Below are positions 1 to 8,171 of a DNA stretch of 64,000 nucleotides, one piece after another (the first letter of the stretch is position 1; every line of letters starts with the position of its first letter). The notes under the pieces were generated by a model. The model did not search any database and was not told where the DNA came from. It was given only the letters and a program-made list of their open reading frames with translations. The stretch covers positions 1 through 64,000 of the forward strand of contig CAZDDX010000002.1 of NCBI GenBank assembly GCA_964504345.1, given 5' to 3'. Source of the DNA: CAMDTE01 sp964504345 (lineage in GTDB: Bacteria > Bacteroidota > Bacteroidia > Flavobacteriales > Schleiferiaceae). The translations under genes and the position numbers were made by a program.

Positions 1-20
1 CGCCAACCGCACCCATCAAT

Positions 21-53
21 AAGGGCTGCCTCCGCATGGAGGCAGCCCTTTTT
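21..53 (+). terminator. Rho-independent terminator of a gene left of the window
   Basis: A 14-base stem (AAGGGCTGCCTCCG-type arms around a short loop, closing with GGCAGCCCTT) is followed by a T run on the plus strand. No plus-strand gene precedes it inside the window, so it probably ends a gene lying to the left. Confidence 0.7.
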
Positions 54-94
54 GTTGGGTGCAACCGCGAACGCCGGCAAGATGCGAACGCGCA

Positions 95-127
95 TAAAAA
101 AAAGCCGCCTCCCGGAGGGAGGCGGCT
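95..127 (-). terminator. Rho-independent terminator of the susC-susD operon
   Basis: On the minus strand a GC-rich hairpin (AGCCGCCTCC / GGGAGGCGGCT, loop of a few bases) runs into eight T residues. It lies 29 bases past the stop codon of the SusD-like gene. Confidence 0.85.
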
Positions 128-155
128 GGAAACAAGGACCGATTGGTCCCGGAAA

Positions 156-1535
156 TTAGTTCCAAATGGGCACCTTGTCAAACGTCGTGGGACGTGGTGT
201 GGGTACATTGGTATTGGAGTTGATTTCGCTTTGTGGGTACAACATGCGCTGAGGAAGCATGGAACCTGCATGGGGTGTAATGCCCAAGGCATTGCCCGTG
301 CGGCGAACGTCGTTGAACCCTTCGATGTGGCCAAACATAGAGATGTATTTCTCCGTGTAGATTTCCTTCATCAAAGCTTCCTTTTGCGTGGCACCCACGA
401 CCAACCCTGCGGGGCCGAAATCCGTCAGGTCGTAGGCGTCAAATCCGCCAAACTGAGCATCGTGTACAGCACGCACGTTGTTCAGAGCCACCAAGGCATC
501 CGCCAAGTTGTCCTCACGAGCGTAGCACTCCGCCAAAATCATTTGGTTCTCTACATAAGACACCAACAAGTAGTTGTTGTCCGACGCGAAGATGCCGTAG
601 TGATCGCCGTAGTACGCATCGTCCCAGTTGGGATCCAAGTCTGTGTAACCACCGGGGAAGAAGTAGTAATTGAAACGCTCGGTTTCGTCCGTCTTCGTAT
701 TGCCGCGGTAATCGGCACTAGTAGCGGTCATCAACTTCTCAATATGCGATCCGGAGCAGCTCATGTAGCCGCCACGGTTCCAATCCAAAAAGTCGTAGAA
801 CAAGTTGTGCTTGCCTGGAGTGTAACCCGCGTCGTGCAAAGCATACATGTCGTTGCCTTCGCTGATGCCATTCATGGCAGCAGCTTTAGCAGCGGCGTAG
901 TTGCCCAAATGCAGGTAAGCGCGTGCCTTCAAGGTGTTGGCAACTTCTTCCCAGTCAAACGAGCCCGCATAAGCCGCACGAAACTTAGTAGAGCCACCCA
1001 CTCCGTTCGCGATGGCATCGTCCAACAACACAATGGCAGCAGCATAAACGTCCGCTTGGTTGTCGTAGGATGGGTTGGGGAAGTTCTCCACATCGCATGC
1101 CTCAACATTGGGTACATTGCCCCACAACGCCGCAGCAGTCATCAAAAGCTGCGCTTCATTAACTTGAGCAATGCCTTTCAACACCAAGTTGTTCTTAGCT
1201 TCCGCCTTGGCTTGAATAATGCGGGACTGCGCAATGCCTTCGGCATACAAAGTACCCCAAATATTGTCCAAATCGCCGGCTACTACGTTGTACTGGTCAA
1301 CGGAGATGTATTGGCGATCGGAACCGCGGAAGTAACCGGCAAAGATGCCGCCCATTCGGGCAAGCTCACCCTCCTGAACCATAACGTTGGCCAGCTGGGC
1401 ACCGGTGATCATCAATTCCGGAGAAGCGTCCGAAAATTGATTGGGATTGGTGGAGTTGATGTCGTTGGGTTCGCACGCCGTCAGCAAGACTGCGGCAACG
1501 CCAACTGCACTCCCGAATTTCACGAAATTTTTCAT
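156..1535 (-). CDS. susD: SusD/RagB-like outer-membrane nutrient-binding lipoprotein
   Basis: The 459-residue product starts with a lipoprotein signal peptide (cysteine in LLTAC at about residue 20), so it should be anchored in the outer membrane facing outward. The body is the helical TPR-rich fold of the SusD/RagB family; early segments such as NPNQFSDASPELMITGAQL and the stretch around DNIWGTLYAEGIAQSR are typical. It lies 25 bases after the SusC-like gene on the same strand and is the last gene of that pair. SusD proteins cap the SusC channel and deliver oligosaccharides or peptides; the substrate cannot be read from the sequence because no glycoside hydrolase, peptidase or regulator is nearby. 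susD is used here as a family name. Confidence 0.93.
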   Translation of the reverse strand: MKNFVKFGSAVGVAAVLLTACEPNDINSTNPNQFSDASPELMITGAQLANVMVQEGELARMGGIFAGYFRGSDRQYISVDQYNVVAGDLDNIWGTLYAEGIAQSRIIQAKAEAKNNLVLKGIAQVNEAQLLMTAAALWGNVPNVEACDVENFPNPSYDNQADVYAAAIVLLDDAIANGVGGSTKFRAAYAGSFDWEEVANTLKARAYLHLGNYAAAKAAAMNGISEGNDMYALHDAGYTPGKHNLFYDFLDWNRGGYMSCSGSHIEKLMTATSADYRGNTKTDETERFNYYFFPGGYTDLDPNWDDAYYGDHYGIFASDNNYLLVSYVENQMILAECYAREDNLADALVALNNVRAVHDAQFGGFDAYDLTDFGPAGLVVGATQKEALMKEIYTEKYISMFGHIEGFNDVRRTGNALGITPHAGSMLPQRMLYPQSEINSNTNVPTPRPTTFDKVPIWN

Positions 1536-1560
1536 GTTTTCTATTTTTTATGGGAGTTGA

Positions 1561-4500
1561 TTAAAGGCCCAAACGCACGGAGAAGATGAACGACTTCGTG
1601 CCAGGGTTGGTGAAGTAATCCAAACCGCGACCGTTGGAAACGCCCGTCAAATTCAATTCAGGATCAACCCCTTGGAACGGAGACCAGAGCAACAGGTTGC
1701 GGCCGGTGAATCCCAAATCCAATGAGGCCAATCCCATTTTCTTAGCCGTAGCGCGCGGGATGCTGTAGCCCAAGCTCAATTCACGCAAACGAGTCCAAGA
1801 ACCGTCGGTGATGAAGTGCTCGGAAACCGGGCCGAAGCCACCGCCCAAGCCGGTGTACCAGCTTTGGTCCAACCACACGTCGTTCTCCGTCCCGAAGTTG
1901 CCCAAATTACCGCGCACGGTGTACGTTCCATCTGCGTTGGCGTTTGCTGCATCTGCAATGGATGTTCCGTTGATGTTTTTCACCAAACCTGCTTGCTCCG
2001 CAGTAACCGTAATCTCGTTGGCCGTCTCCGGATCCACTCCGAAATACTTCAATACGCCTGAGGTACCTGCCCACATGTCTTGACCTTGAGACGTTTCAAA
2101 CAAAACGTTCATGGACAAGCCCTTGAAGGTCAAAGAAGTTCCAAAACCAGCACGGTAGTCTGGGTTAGGATCGCCAATAACGCCCTCCTCAATGGCTTGC
2201 TGGGGGAACCCGTTGGCGTCCAAGATCAACTTGCCGTCGTTATCGCGCTGGAACTTACCGCCCCACAGAGCGCCCAAGGCATGTCCTTCAACCGCACGGG
2301 AAGAAGAACCGGTGAAGCCTGCCAAGAAGATGGACTGAACACCTTGCAAATCATCAACCATGTTGCGGTTGCGGGTGAAGTTGCCGTACAAATTCCATTT
2401 AAAATCGCGGGTGTCTACTACGTCCAATTTTGCGTCCAATTCCAAACCGGTGTTGGAAATGGTGGCGGCGTTGTCCCACTTGGAGGAGAAACCGGTAGAA
2501 GCAGGAACATCCACGGCGAAGATGGCACCAACGGTGGTGTTTTGGTAGTAGGTACCGCTCAAGCTCACCTTGTTGTTGAAGAAGCGGGCATCAAAACCTG
2601 CTTCGTATTCCGTCTTGCGCTCCGGTGCGATGTTCGGATTGCCTTGAACGGTGGAACGGTAGGTAGAGCCGCCGTAGTAGCTGGCGTCCAAAACCTCACC
2701 CCAACCGGAAGTAGAACTGGCAGAAACGTAGTTGGTAGTCCAAATGTACGCGGGCGGTTCAACACCCACCGTGCCCGCAGAAGCACGAACCTTAAAGAAA
2801 GACAGGCCGCTTGGGTCCATGTTTAAATCTTTGGTCAGGTCGTAGGCCAAGTTGGCAGACGGGTAGAAGAACTGACCTTTAAAGGTGGAAGCTGCTTCCG
2901 CCGCACCGGTCAATTCTACAAACAACCGATCTTTCCAATCCAAGTTCACCACGGCGTAACCGCGGTTGTTGATGACCGTTGAGCGGCTGTTGAAGGGGCT
3001 GTTGTTTGCCGTGGTGGCATTTCCCAACGTGAAGCGCTCTTGGTCGCGAATGATGAAGTTGAACGCGTTGCCGCCGATGGAACGGAAACGGCGCGAGTTG
3101 GCAGTATAACCTACCGTTACCGCCATGTTGGTTTGTTGGTTCAACTTGTAGGTAGAACGATCAAACACCAACAACGAAGACTCGGTCTCGCTGATGTGCT
3201 CATCTGTTAAAGAACCGTTGGCCAAACTGGCGGCGGAACGCACCGGGAAGAAGGTGATGCGGTCGTCGCCGCTGTAGTCCAAACCGTAACGAGCCGTCAA
3301 TTGGTGCACACCGCCCCAACGCAAATTCAACTCAGGGGTGATGATGATGCGGTTCACTTCGGAGGTGTTTACCTGCCTGTTGAGCGTCCAACCTGGGTTG
3401 TTGTAGGTAGGAACGGCATCTCCTAAGTAGCGACGGTAGCCGCGGTGGGCTCCCACGGTGGGGATTCCGTTGGCGTCGTAGTAGGTACCCTCGTAGTCGG
3501 AGTTATCAAAGTCCGCTGGCGTACGCAAGTAACCCAAATACAAACCGTTCAAGTTGGAGCCCTGCTGTACACGGTTGGAACTCACCTTAGACACGAACGC
3601 GTTCATGCCCACTTTCAGGTTGTTGTTCAGGTTGTTGGTGAAGTTCACACGGCCAGTGGTACGACGGTAGTCTGAGAAACCGTTCAGAATGCCCTTTTGG
3701 TCCCAATCCGACAAACTCACAAACAAGTTGCCCCGCTCGCTGCCGCCGGACAAGCTGATGCTCTTATCCATGGTTAAACCGTCGCGGAACACTTGGTCGC
3801 GGTTGGATTGATTGTACACCTCCTGGCTGCGGCGCTCCGCAATAGGGTAGTACTTGGTGCCGTCTGCCGCCTCAAAGTAGCGACCCGTGGTGATCACGGA
3901 ATCCGCGCCTCCCTTGCGATCCGCAATACGATCACCCCAGCTCAACGCGTTGTTGGGCGCAAAGTTTCCGTTCACGCCCTGGCCAAAGGTGCTCTGCTTT
4001 TCGTATTCGCGGTTGATGCGGTCTACGCCAACCGAGAAACGCGCTTCAACGTTGTATCCTTTGGAATTCGCCTTGCCCTTTTTGGTGGTGATCATGATCA
4101 CACCGTTGGCCGCACGAGTACCCCAAACTGCTGCTGCTGCGGCACCTTTCAGTACTTCAACGGAAGCAATATCGTCCGGGTTCAAGTCGTTCAAACGGCT
4201 TTGTTGCACAACGCCGTCTACGCCCTGCCCCACACTGGAGTTGCTTACGGGGATACCGTCCACCACAATCAGCGGCTGAATCGAACCGGTAATGGTTGAT
4301 TGACCGCGAATCTGAATGTATGCCCCGGCACCGGGGTCTCCGGAGTTACGGGTCACCAGGATGCCCGAGCCCTTGCCCGATAGACCTTGGATGATTCCGC
4401 TTTCACCAGACTTCTGGACGCTTCCTCCCGCTACACTCACGGAAGCAATGCCCTTCTTGTCCTTGCTGCTTTGAACCCCCAAAGCAGAGACGGTGACTTC

Positions 4501-4629
4501 ACCCAGCTGACCGGACTTCGTGGTATCCCGCTGATCGGGGAAACCCGTTGAAGCCGCCCGAACCGGTGCCACCCCTGCACCAACCGCCATAACAGCGCCC
4601 AGTACACCAGCAATCAGTTTGTTTGACAT
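1561..4629 (-). CDS. susC: SusC/RagA-like TonB-dependent outer-membrane transporter
   Basis: This is a 1022-residue TonB-dependent porin of the SusC/RagA family. The start chosen is MSNKLIAGVLGA, which begins a clean signal peptide; an in-frame start 57 bases upstream would add an unlikely leader. The plug domain follows at about residues 50-190 (GEVTVSALGVQ, IQIRGQSTITG, IVVDGIPVSNSS, DIASVEVLKGAAAAAVWG, ANGVIMITTKKG), then a long beta-barrel ending in IFSVRLGL. The N-terminal carboxypeptidase-D-like extension common in SusC proteins is missing: only some 20 residues separate the signal peptide from the plug. It is the first gene of a two-gene unit with the SusD lipoprotein. Energy would come from TonB-ExbB-ExbD, for which candidates lie at 24.1-26.1 kb. 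Substrate unknown. Confidence 0.93.
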   Translation of the reverse strand: MSNKLIAGVLGAVMAVGAGVAPVRAASTGFPDQRDTTKSGQLGEVTVSALGVQSSKDKKGIASVSVAGGSVQKSGESGIIQGLSGKGSGILVTRNSGDPGAGAYIQIRGQSTITGSIQPLIVVDGIPVSNSSVGQGVDGVVQQSRLNDLNPDDIASVEVLKGAAAAAVWGTRAANGVIMITTKKGKANSKGYNVEARFSVGVDRINREYEKQSTFGQGVNGNFAPNNALSWGDRIADRKGGADSVITTGRYFEAADGTKYYPIAERRSQEVYNQSNRDQVFRDGLTMDKSISLSGGSERGNLFVSLSDWDQKGILNGFSDYRRTTGRVNFTNNLNNNLKVGMNAFVSKVSSNRVQQGSNLNGLYLGYLRTPADFDNSDYEGTYYDANGIPTVGAHRGYRRYLGDAVPTYNNPGWTLNRQVNTSEVNRIIITPELNLRWGGVHQLTARYGLDYSGDDRITFFPVRSAASLANGSLTDEHISETESSLLVFDRSTYKLNQQTNMAVTVGYTANSRRFRSIGGNAFNFIIRDQERFTLGNATTANNSPFNSRSTVINNRGYAVVNLDWKDRLFVELTGAAEAASTFKGQFFYPSANLAYDLTKDLNMDPSGLSFFKVRASAGTVGVEPPAYIWTTNYVSASSTSGWGEVLDASYYGGSTYRSTVQGNPNIAPERKTEYEAGFDARFFNNKVSLSGTYYQNTTVGAIFAVDVPASTGFSSKWDNAATISNTGLELDAKLDVVDTRDFKWNLYGNFTRNRNMVDDLQGVQSIFLAGFTGSSSRAVEGHALGALWGGKFQRDNDGKLILDANGFPQQAIEEGVIGDPNPDYRAGFGTSLTFKGLSMNVLFETSQGQDMWAGTSGVLKYFGVDPETANEITVTAEQAGLVKNINGTSIADAANANADGTYTVRGNLGNFGTENDVWLDQSWYTGLGGGFGPVSEHFITDGSWTRLRELSLGYSIPRATAKKMGLASLDLGFTGRNLLLWSPFQGVDPELNLTGVSNGRGLDYFTNPGTKSFIFSVRLGL

Positions 4630-4709
4630 AAAGGTTATTTTTGTGTTAAGTGGTGTAATGTAAGAATTTTTTAATTCCAACAACACTTTTGTTCACAAAT
4701 TCCTAACCT

Positions 4710-6143
4710 TCAGTTCATTTCCTTGCGCCTTTGCAAATCCAGCGCCACCAGCAAAGCCGCGAATCCCCACACCGGAGCGGAGGCTTTATCGGTATCCAAG
4801 AAATTGTTGAGTACCCCGTGGGTGAAATACGTTACGAGCCCGGTGGCGGCGGCCACCGCGAGCCAATAGTCGTTGGTGAAGGAAGCGGCTTTTTCCCGGT
4901 AGTGTGGCAAAACGGCCGCCCCGGTTCGCAAAAAAGTTGCCAACAACAGCAAGACGGCGACCAGGCCCAAAACGCCTTCCTCCGCCAAGGGCCCAATGTA
5001 CTCGGAGTGTGCATTTCCGTTGTCCCCGGCGTTGGTGGAAATGATGGTTAAATCCGACGAATGCTGGAAGGGGGCGTACTGGAACTGGTAGGTACCCGGA
5101 CCCCAGCCGGTCCAGGGTCGTTCTTGAAACATGCGCAGGGCTGAATTCCATCGGTTGAGGCGCTCCAAATTGGAGGCGTCGGTGGAAATATTGCTCATGG
5201 AGGCCACGTGCTCGCCCAATTTATCGGAGGACACCGCCTTGTTGCGCTCCGCACTCCGCTGCACCTGGTCTTTGACGGCATACAAGCCGCCCAAACCGAT
5301 CAAACCCAAAAACAGAACCACGGACCAACTGATTCGCAAGCGGTGGATGAGGAAGATTCCCGTTGCGGCCACCAAACTCAACCACGCCGCCCGCGTGAAG
5401 GAATAGACCAAGCCCACCAGCAGGAGGGACAACAAGAAGCCCGTCCCCATGCGCGTGAGCAGGGATTGTTTGCGCAAGGCAAAATAGAGCGCGGCCGGGA
5501 TGTAGAGGGCCAAAGCGGCTCCGTACACGGTGTGTTCTTTATAGAAAGGATACATGACCCACGTGGAGGTCTGCTTGCTGAAGTCGTACTGAGCGTGAAC
5601 GCTCAAGGTATAGGCCACGGCCACGGCCAACGGCAACAGGTACAGCCAAAAAAAGAGCTCACGGTAGGATTTTGTTTGGAAAACGTGTACCAGCAAAAAG
5701 AAGTAGGGCACCACAAACCAGACGCGCGCTACCCAATGCTTGATGCTGACCAAGGGCATGGAGCTGGTGATGGAGGTGAGCAACATCCAGCCCAAGTAAA
5801 AGTAGATGGCCAAGGAAACAGGATGGCGCGCCACTTCCCGATTGATGCGACCGGTCATGATGAGTCGGAAAAATAAAAGGAGGGTAATGCCAAACAGCAA
5901 GGGTTCTGTGGGCAAGCTGAGCCCCACGTTGAATCCGCGGTCCTGCAGGGTGACGCTCAGGGGGGTCATAGCCACCACGGCCAAAACCAACCAGTCCATC
6001 CGAACAAAAGCAAACCACACCACCGCCAGCACCACCGGAACGGCCAGCAGAGCGTACTGTTCCCAAGCTACCGCAGCAGCAAGAAACAGTCCCAGGGCCA
6101 AGCCAACGGCCCAAACCCAACGCGGTGGAAGCGGCGCGTTCAC
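4710..6143 (-). CDS. O-antigen ligase/polymerase-like membrane protein (Wzy_C family)
   Basis: The 477-residue polytopic membrane protein has about ten to twelve hydrophobic helices. The large loop typical of the Wzy/WaaL family lies at roughly residues 290-390, with the recognisable stretch RPWTGWGPGTYQFQYAPF and the following NAHSEYIGPLAEEGVLGL. The family polymerises or ligates lipid-linked glycans on the outer face of the inner membrane. It begins with GTG, overlapping the stop of the Wzz-like gene by four bases (GTGA), so the two are translationally linked. Together with the flippase, sulfotransferase and glycosyltransferase next door it points to a surface polysaccharide. Ligase and polymerase cannot be told apart by sequence. 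Confidence 0.85.
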   Translation of the reverse strand: MNAPLPPRWVWAVGLALGLFLAAAVAWEQYALLAVPVVLAVVWFAFVRMDWLVLAVVAMTPLSVTLQDRGFNVGLSLPTEPLLFGITLLLFFRLIMTGRINREVARHPVSLAIYFYLGWMLLTSITSSMPLVSIKHWVARVWFVVPYFFLLVHVFQTKSYRELFFWLYLLPLAVAVAYTLSVHAQYDFSKQTSTWVMYPFYKEHTVYGAALALYIPAALYFALRKQSLLTRMGTGFLLSLLLVGLVYSFTRAAWLSLVAATGIFLIHRLRISWSVVLFLGLIGLGGLYAVKDQVQRSAERNKAVSSDKLGEHVASMSNISTDASNLERLNRWNSALRMFQERPWTGWGPGTYQFQYAPFQHSSDLTIISTNAGDNGNAHSEYIGPLAEEGVLGLVAVLLLLATFLRTGAAVLPHYREKAASFTNDYWLAVAAATGLVTYFTHGVLNNFLDTDKASAPVWGFAALLVALDLQRRKEMN

Positions 6144-7147
6144 GCTTCTTTCAGGCGGAGGTCTTTAATGGCGTTGGCCACCAAAATAAAGAGCATGGTG
6201 CCCACAAAGGCTGAGAACATGGAAATGGCCACAATCAACCACCGAACCGGGTAGGTTTTGCGCTCGGCCGGGATGGCCTTGGTCACGCGGAAGGTGGCGG
6301 GCATGGATTGCTCCGCGTCCACGCGCGCCTGATCCAATTTCGTGCGGATTTTCACTTCCTCTTGCTTGAGCAAGTACAATTCGTCCCGTAGGGCTACGTA
6401 CCGACCGCCGTAGCGCGCCAGGGTGTCCAGCATGTTCTGCAACTCACGAACAATTTTCTTGTCTTTCCCCTCCAAGATGGCCGTGGCCAATTGCTCAGAA
6501 ATGACGGCACTTTGTTGCTCGTAGTCGTGCACGCCCTTCTTGCGCAAATTGCGCAGCTCCGCGTCCATTTCCAAGACATCGTCCCGAACCTTGTCGTACT
6601 CGCCCTTCACGATTTTGAATCCGTACCAAGCGCGGTTGCGCTGAATGCGAGACTTGACGCGGTCCAGCATGTCCACAATCTCGTTGGCGATGTCCGCCGC
6701 CACTTTGGGATCCGTGTCCAAAACTTGGATTTCCACGGACATGAATTGGGTGCGTTGAAAGGAAATTTTGTCGTTGAATTCCTCGCGCAGGTAGGTCATC
6801 TTGTACTTCCCGGTGGGGTCGATATCGTAGTGCTTCAACAGGTTGAATTTGACGGCAATGGTGTCAAAAATCTCGTCGGAATTCAAAATTTGAATGAGCT
6901 GTTCGGCCTGTTCTTCGGCACCAAAAGCCAACATGTCGTCTTCAGAAAAGCTGGTTTGCGGCAGCAAAACTTTGGAGACGGAGTTGGTGGTGGCGGGGAA
7001 AACGATCACGGAGCTCTTGTAGAGCGGCTTGATGAACCAGGAGCTGGAGGCGACGGCGCCCAAAAGCCCGGCTACCAGCGGCAACGCGAGCAAAGGCTTG
7101 CGCCATTGGTACAAAAACTGAAGCAGAAAGGTGGAGTTGTATTCCAT
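6140..7147 (-). CDS. Wzz-like polysaccharide chain-length/co-polymerase protein
   Basis: The 335-residue product has the Wzz layout: a transmembrane helix near the N-terminus (about residues 18-40, LLALPLVAGLLGAVASSSWF), a long periplasmic alpha-helical region (about 45-290, rich in Glu, Lys and Gln) and a second helix near the C-terminus (about 305-325, IVAISMFSAFVGTMLFILV). The family sets glycan chain length by pairing with Wzy. The start MEYNSTFLLQF was preferred over one 27 bases upstream because a TAAATTTG promoter box lies at 7156-7163, between the two. Its stop overlaps the start of the Wzy-like gene. It lacks a tyrosine-kinase domain. Confidence 0.85.
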   Translation of the reverse strand: MEYNSTFLLQFLYQWRKPLLALPLVAGLLGAVASSSWFIKPLYKSSVIVFPATTNSVSKVLLPQTSFSEDDMLAFGAEEQAEQLIQILNSDEIFDTIAVKFNLLKHYDIDPTGKYKMTYLREEFNDKISFQRTQFMSVEIQVLDTDPKVAADIANEIVDMLDRVKSRIQRNRAWYGFKIVKGEYDKVRDDVLEMDAELRNLRKKGVHDYEQQSAVISEQLATAILEGKDKKIVRELQNMLDTLARYGGRYVALRDELYLLKQEEVKIRTKLDQARVDAEQSMPATFRVTKAIPAERKTYPVRWLIVAISMFSAFVGTMLFILVANAIKDLRLKEA

Positions 7148-7155
7148 AACGGGCA

Positions 7156-7163
7156 CAAATTTA
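7156..7163 (-). promoter_or_regulatory. Bacteroidota -7 promoter box TAAATTTG
   Basis: Exact match to TAnnTTTG, eight bases before the chosen start of the Wzz-like gene. It implies a very short 5' leader. Confidence 0.55.
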
Positions 7164-7201
7164 CGCATTTGCACGGGGTGCGGGTCCGCGCGCGGTGGGG
7201 A

Positions 7202-8164
7202 TTATTCGTTTTCCGCCAGAAAGGCGTCTACGGACCGAAGGCGAAGTCCTTTTTGGGCCAGCAGCGCCTGCAGGCGCTGCTGGTCTGGGAGGTAGGCGGC
7301 GCGCAGCGCCGCGCGCACGTCCGCCGGTAAGGTGGGCTTGCCCGGGGCCAGCCACTTGTTTTTCAGGGAAGTCCACAAAGTGCTGGGGACGAGGCGGCGT
7401 GCCGCGTGCGCCGCACCGCTGGCGTGCAGCCAGCGGTTCACCCGCGGGAACCGCGGGGTGCGCGCCGCAAACCGCTCCGCTTCCGGAACAGCGTCCACCG
7501 GAGCCAACCCCAAATGGCGGAGGACTCGGTTGTACGTTTCCAGCGGGAAATCGCGGAGATCGGCAAAATCCACCAGCAATAATTGGTCCGGGCCTAAGGC
7601 AGACCACCAACGTTCTACGGCGTCCGCGTAGCAACCCAATTCAAAAAAATTCTCGGACCGCCCCCACCCTTTGGAAGAACGTCGGACGTCGGCCTGCCAT
7701 TCCTCCGCAAAAGACCCCTGGACGTAGCCGTAGCGAAGCGCCATGCTGTAGTGCGAGAGGGCTCGGTCCCGCGGATCGCGCAAAAGAGCCACCGCACGGG
7801 CGTCGGGCCGAACCGCAGACCATTCCGCAGCGGCCGTGGTGGAAAACAAATAACCCGTGCTGCACTCGCCCCGCACCTGGTGCGGTTTGGCGGCGGCAAA
7901 CAGTTGTGCGTACTGGTCGGCGTCGCGCACAAAGGCCAAGTGAACCGGGGCCAGGGGAAGTTGGGAAAAATAGTCTGCGGGCAGAGGGGGATGCTGGCGT
8001 CGGTAGGCATCGGAGAACCGGGCGGGGTCAAATTCCCGACCAAAAAAATGCGGTTCTTTTACCGGACTCAAATAAATCCCCGGGTGCTGCGCCAACCACC
8101 CCGCCAGTTGCGTGGTACCGGCCTTTGCTGCGCCAATGAGGGCAAAATCAGGAGCCGCGTTCAT
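7202..8164 (-). CDS. Sulfotransferase (PAPS-dependent, sulfotransfer family)
   Basis: The 320-residue protein has the 5'-phosphosulfate-binding loop AAKAGTTQL at about residues 11-19 and the 3'-phosphate-binding segment LLRDPRDRALSHY at about residues 150-162, both hallmarks of PAPS-dependent sulfotransferases. The family moves sulfate from PAPS to hydroxyl groups of carbohydrates or lipids. The start is seven bases after the flippase stop, so the two are probably co-transcribed and followed by the Wzz-like and Wzy-like genes. The context suggests sulfation of the surface polysaccharide, as seen in marine bacteria; this is inference. A perfect 26-base palindrome lies inside the 3' part of the gene (7258-7283). 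Confidence 0.85.
   Translation of the reverse strand: MNAAPDFALIGAAKAGTTQLAGWLAQHPGIYLSPVKEPHFFGREFDPARFSDAYRRQHPPLPADYFSQLPLAPVHLAFVRDADQYAQLFAAAKPHQVRGECSTGYLFSTTAAAEWSAVRPDARAVALLRDPRDRALSHYSMALRYGYVQGSFAEEWQADVRRSSKGWGRSENFFELGCYADAVERWWSALGPDQLLLVDFADLRDFPLETYNRVLRHLGLAPVDAVPEAERFAARTPRFPRVNRWLHASGAAHAARRLVPSTLWTSLKNKWLAPGKPTLPADVRAALRAAYLPDQQRLQALLAQKGLRLRSVDAFLAENE
7258..7283. repeat. Perfect 26-base palindrome inside the sulfotransferase gene
   Basis: The arms CCAGCAGCGCCTG and CAGGCGCTGCTGG are exact reverse complements with no spacer. It codes for QQRLQALLAQ on the minus strand. Similar perfect hairpins occur in rnhB, folC, pabB and the SpoU methylase gene. Confidence 0.8.
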
Positions 8165-8171
8165 GCCCCAA

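Noticed and set aside
36..1589. 517-residue plus-strand open frame over the SusD-like gene
   Set aside because: It is the antisense shadow of a clear SusD gene and has no recognisable domain.
156..4629. Polysaccharide utilisation locus
   Set aside because: Only SusC and SusD are present; no carbohydrate-active enzyme or hybrid two-component or anti-sigma regulator lies nearby within the window.
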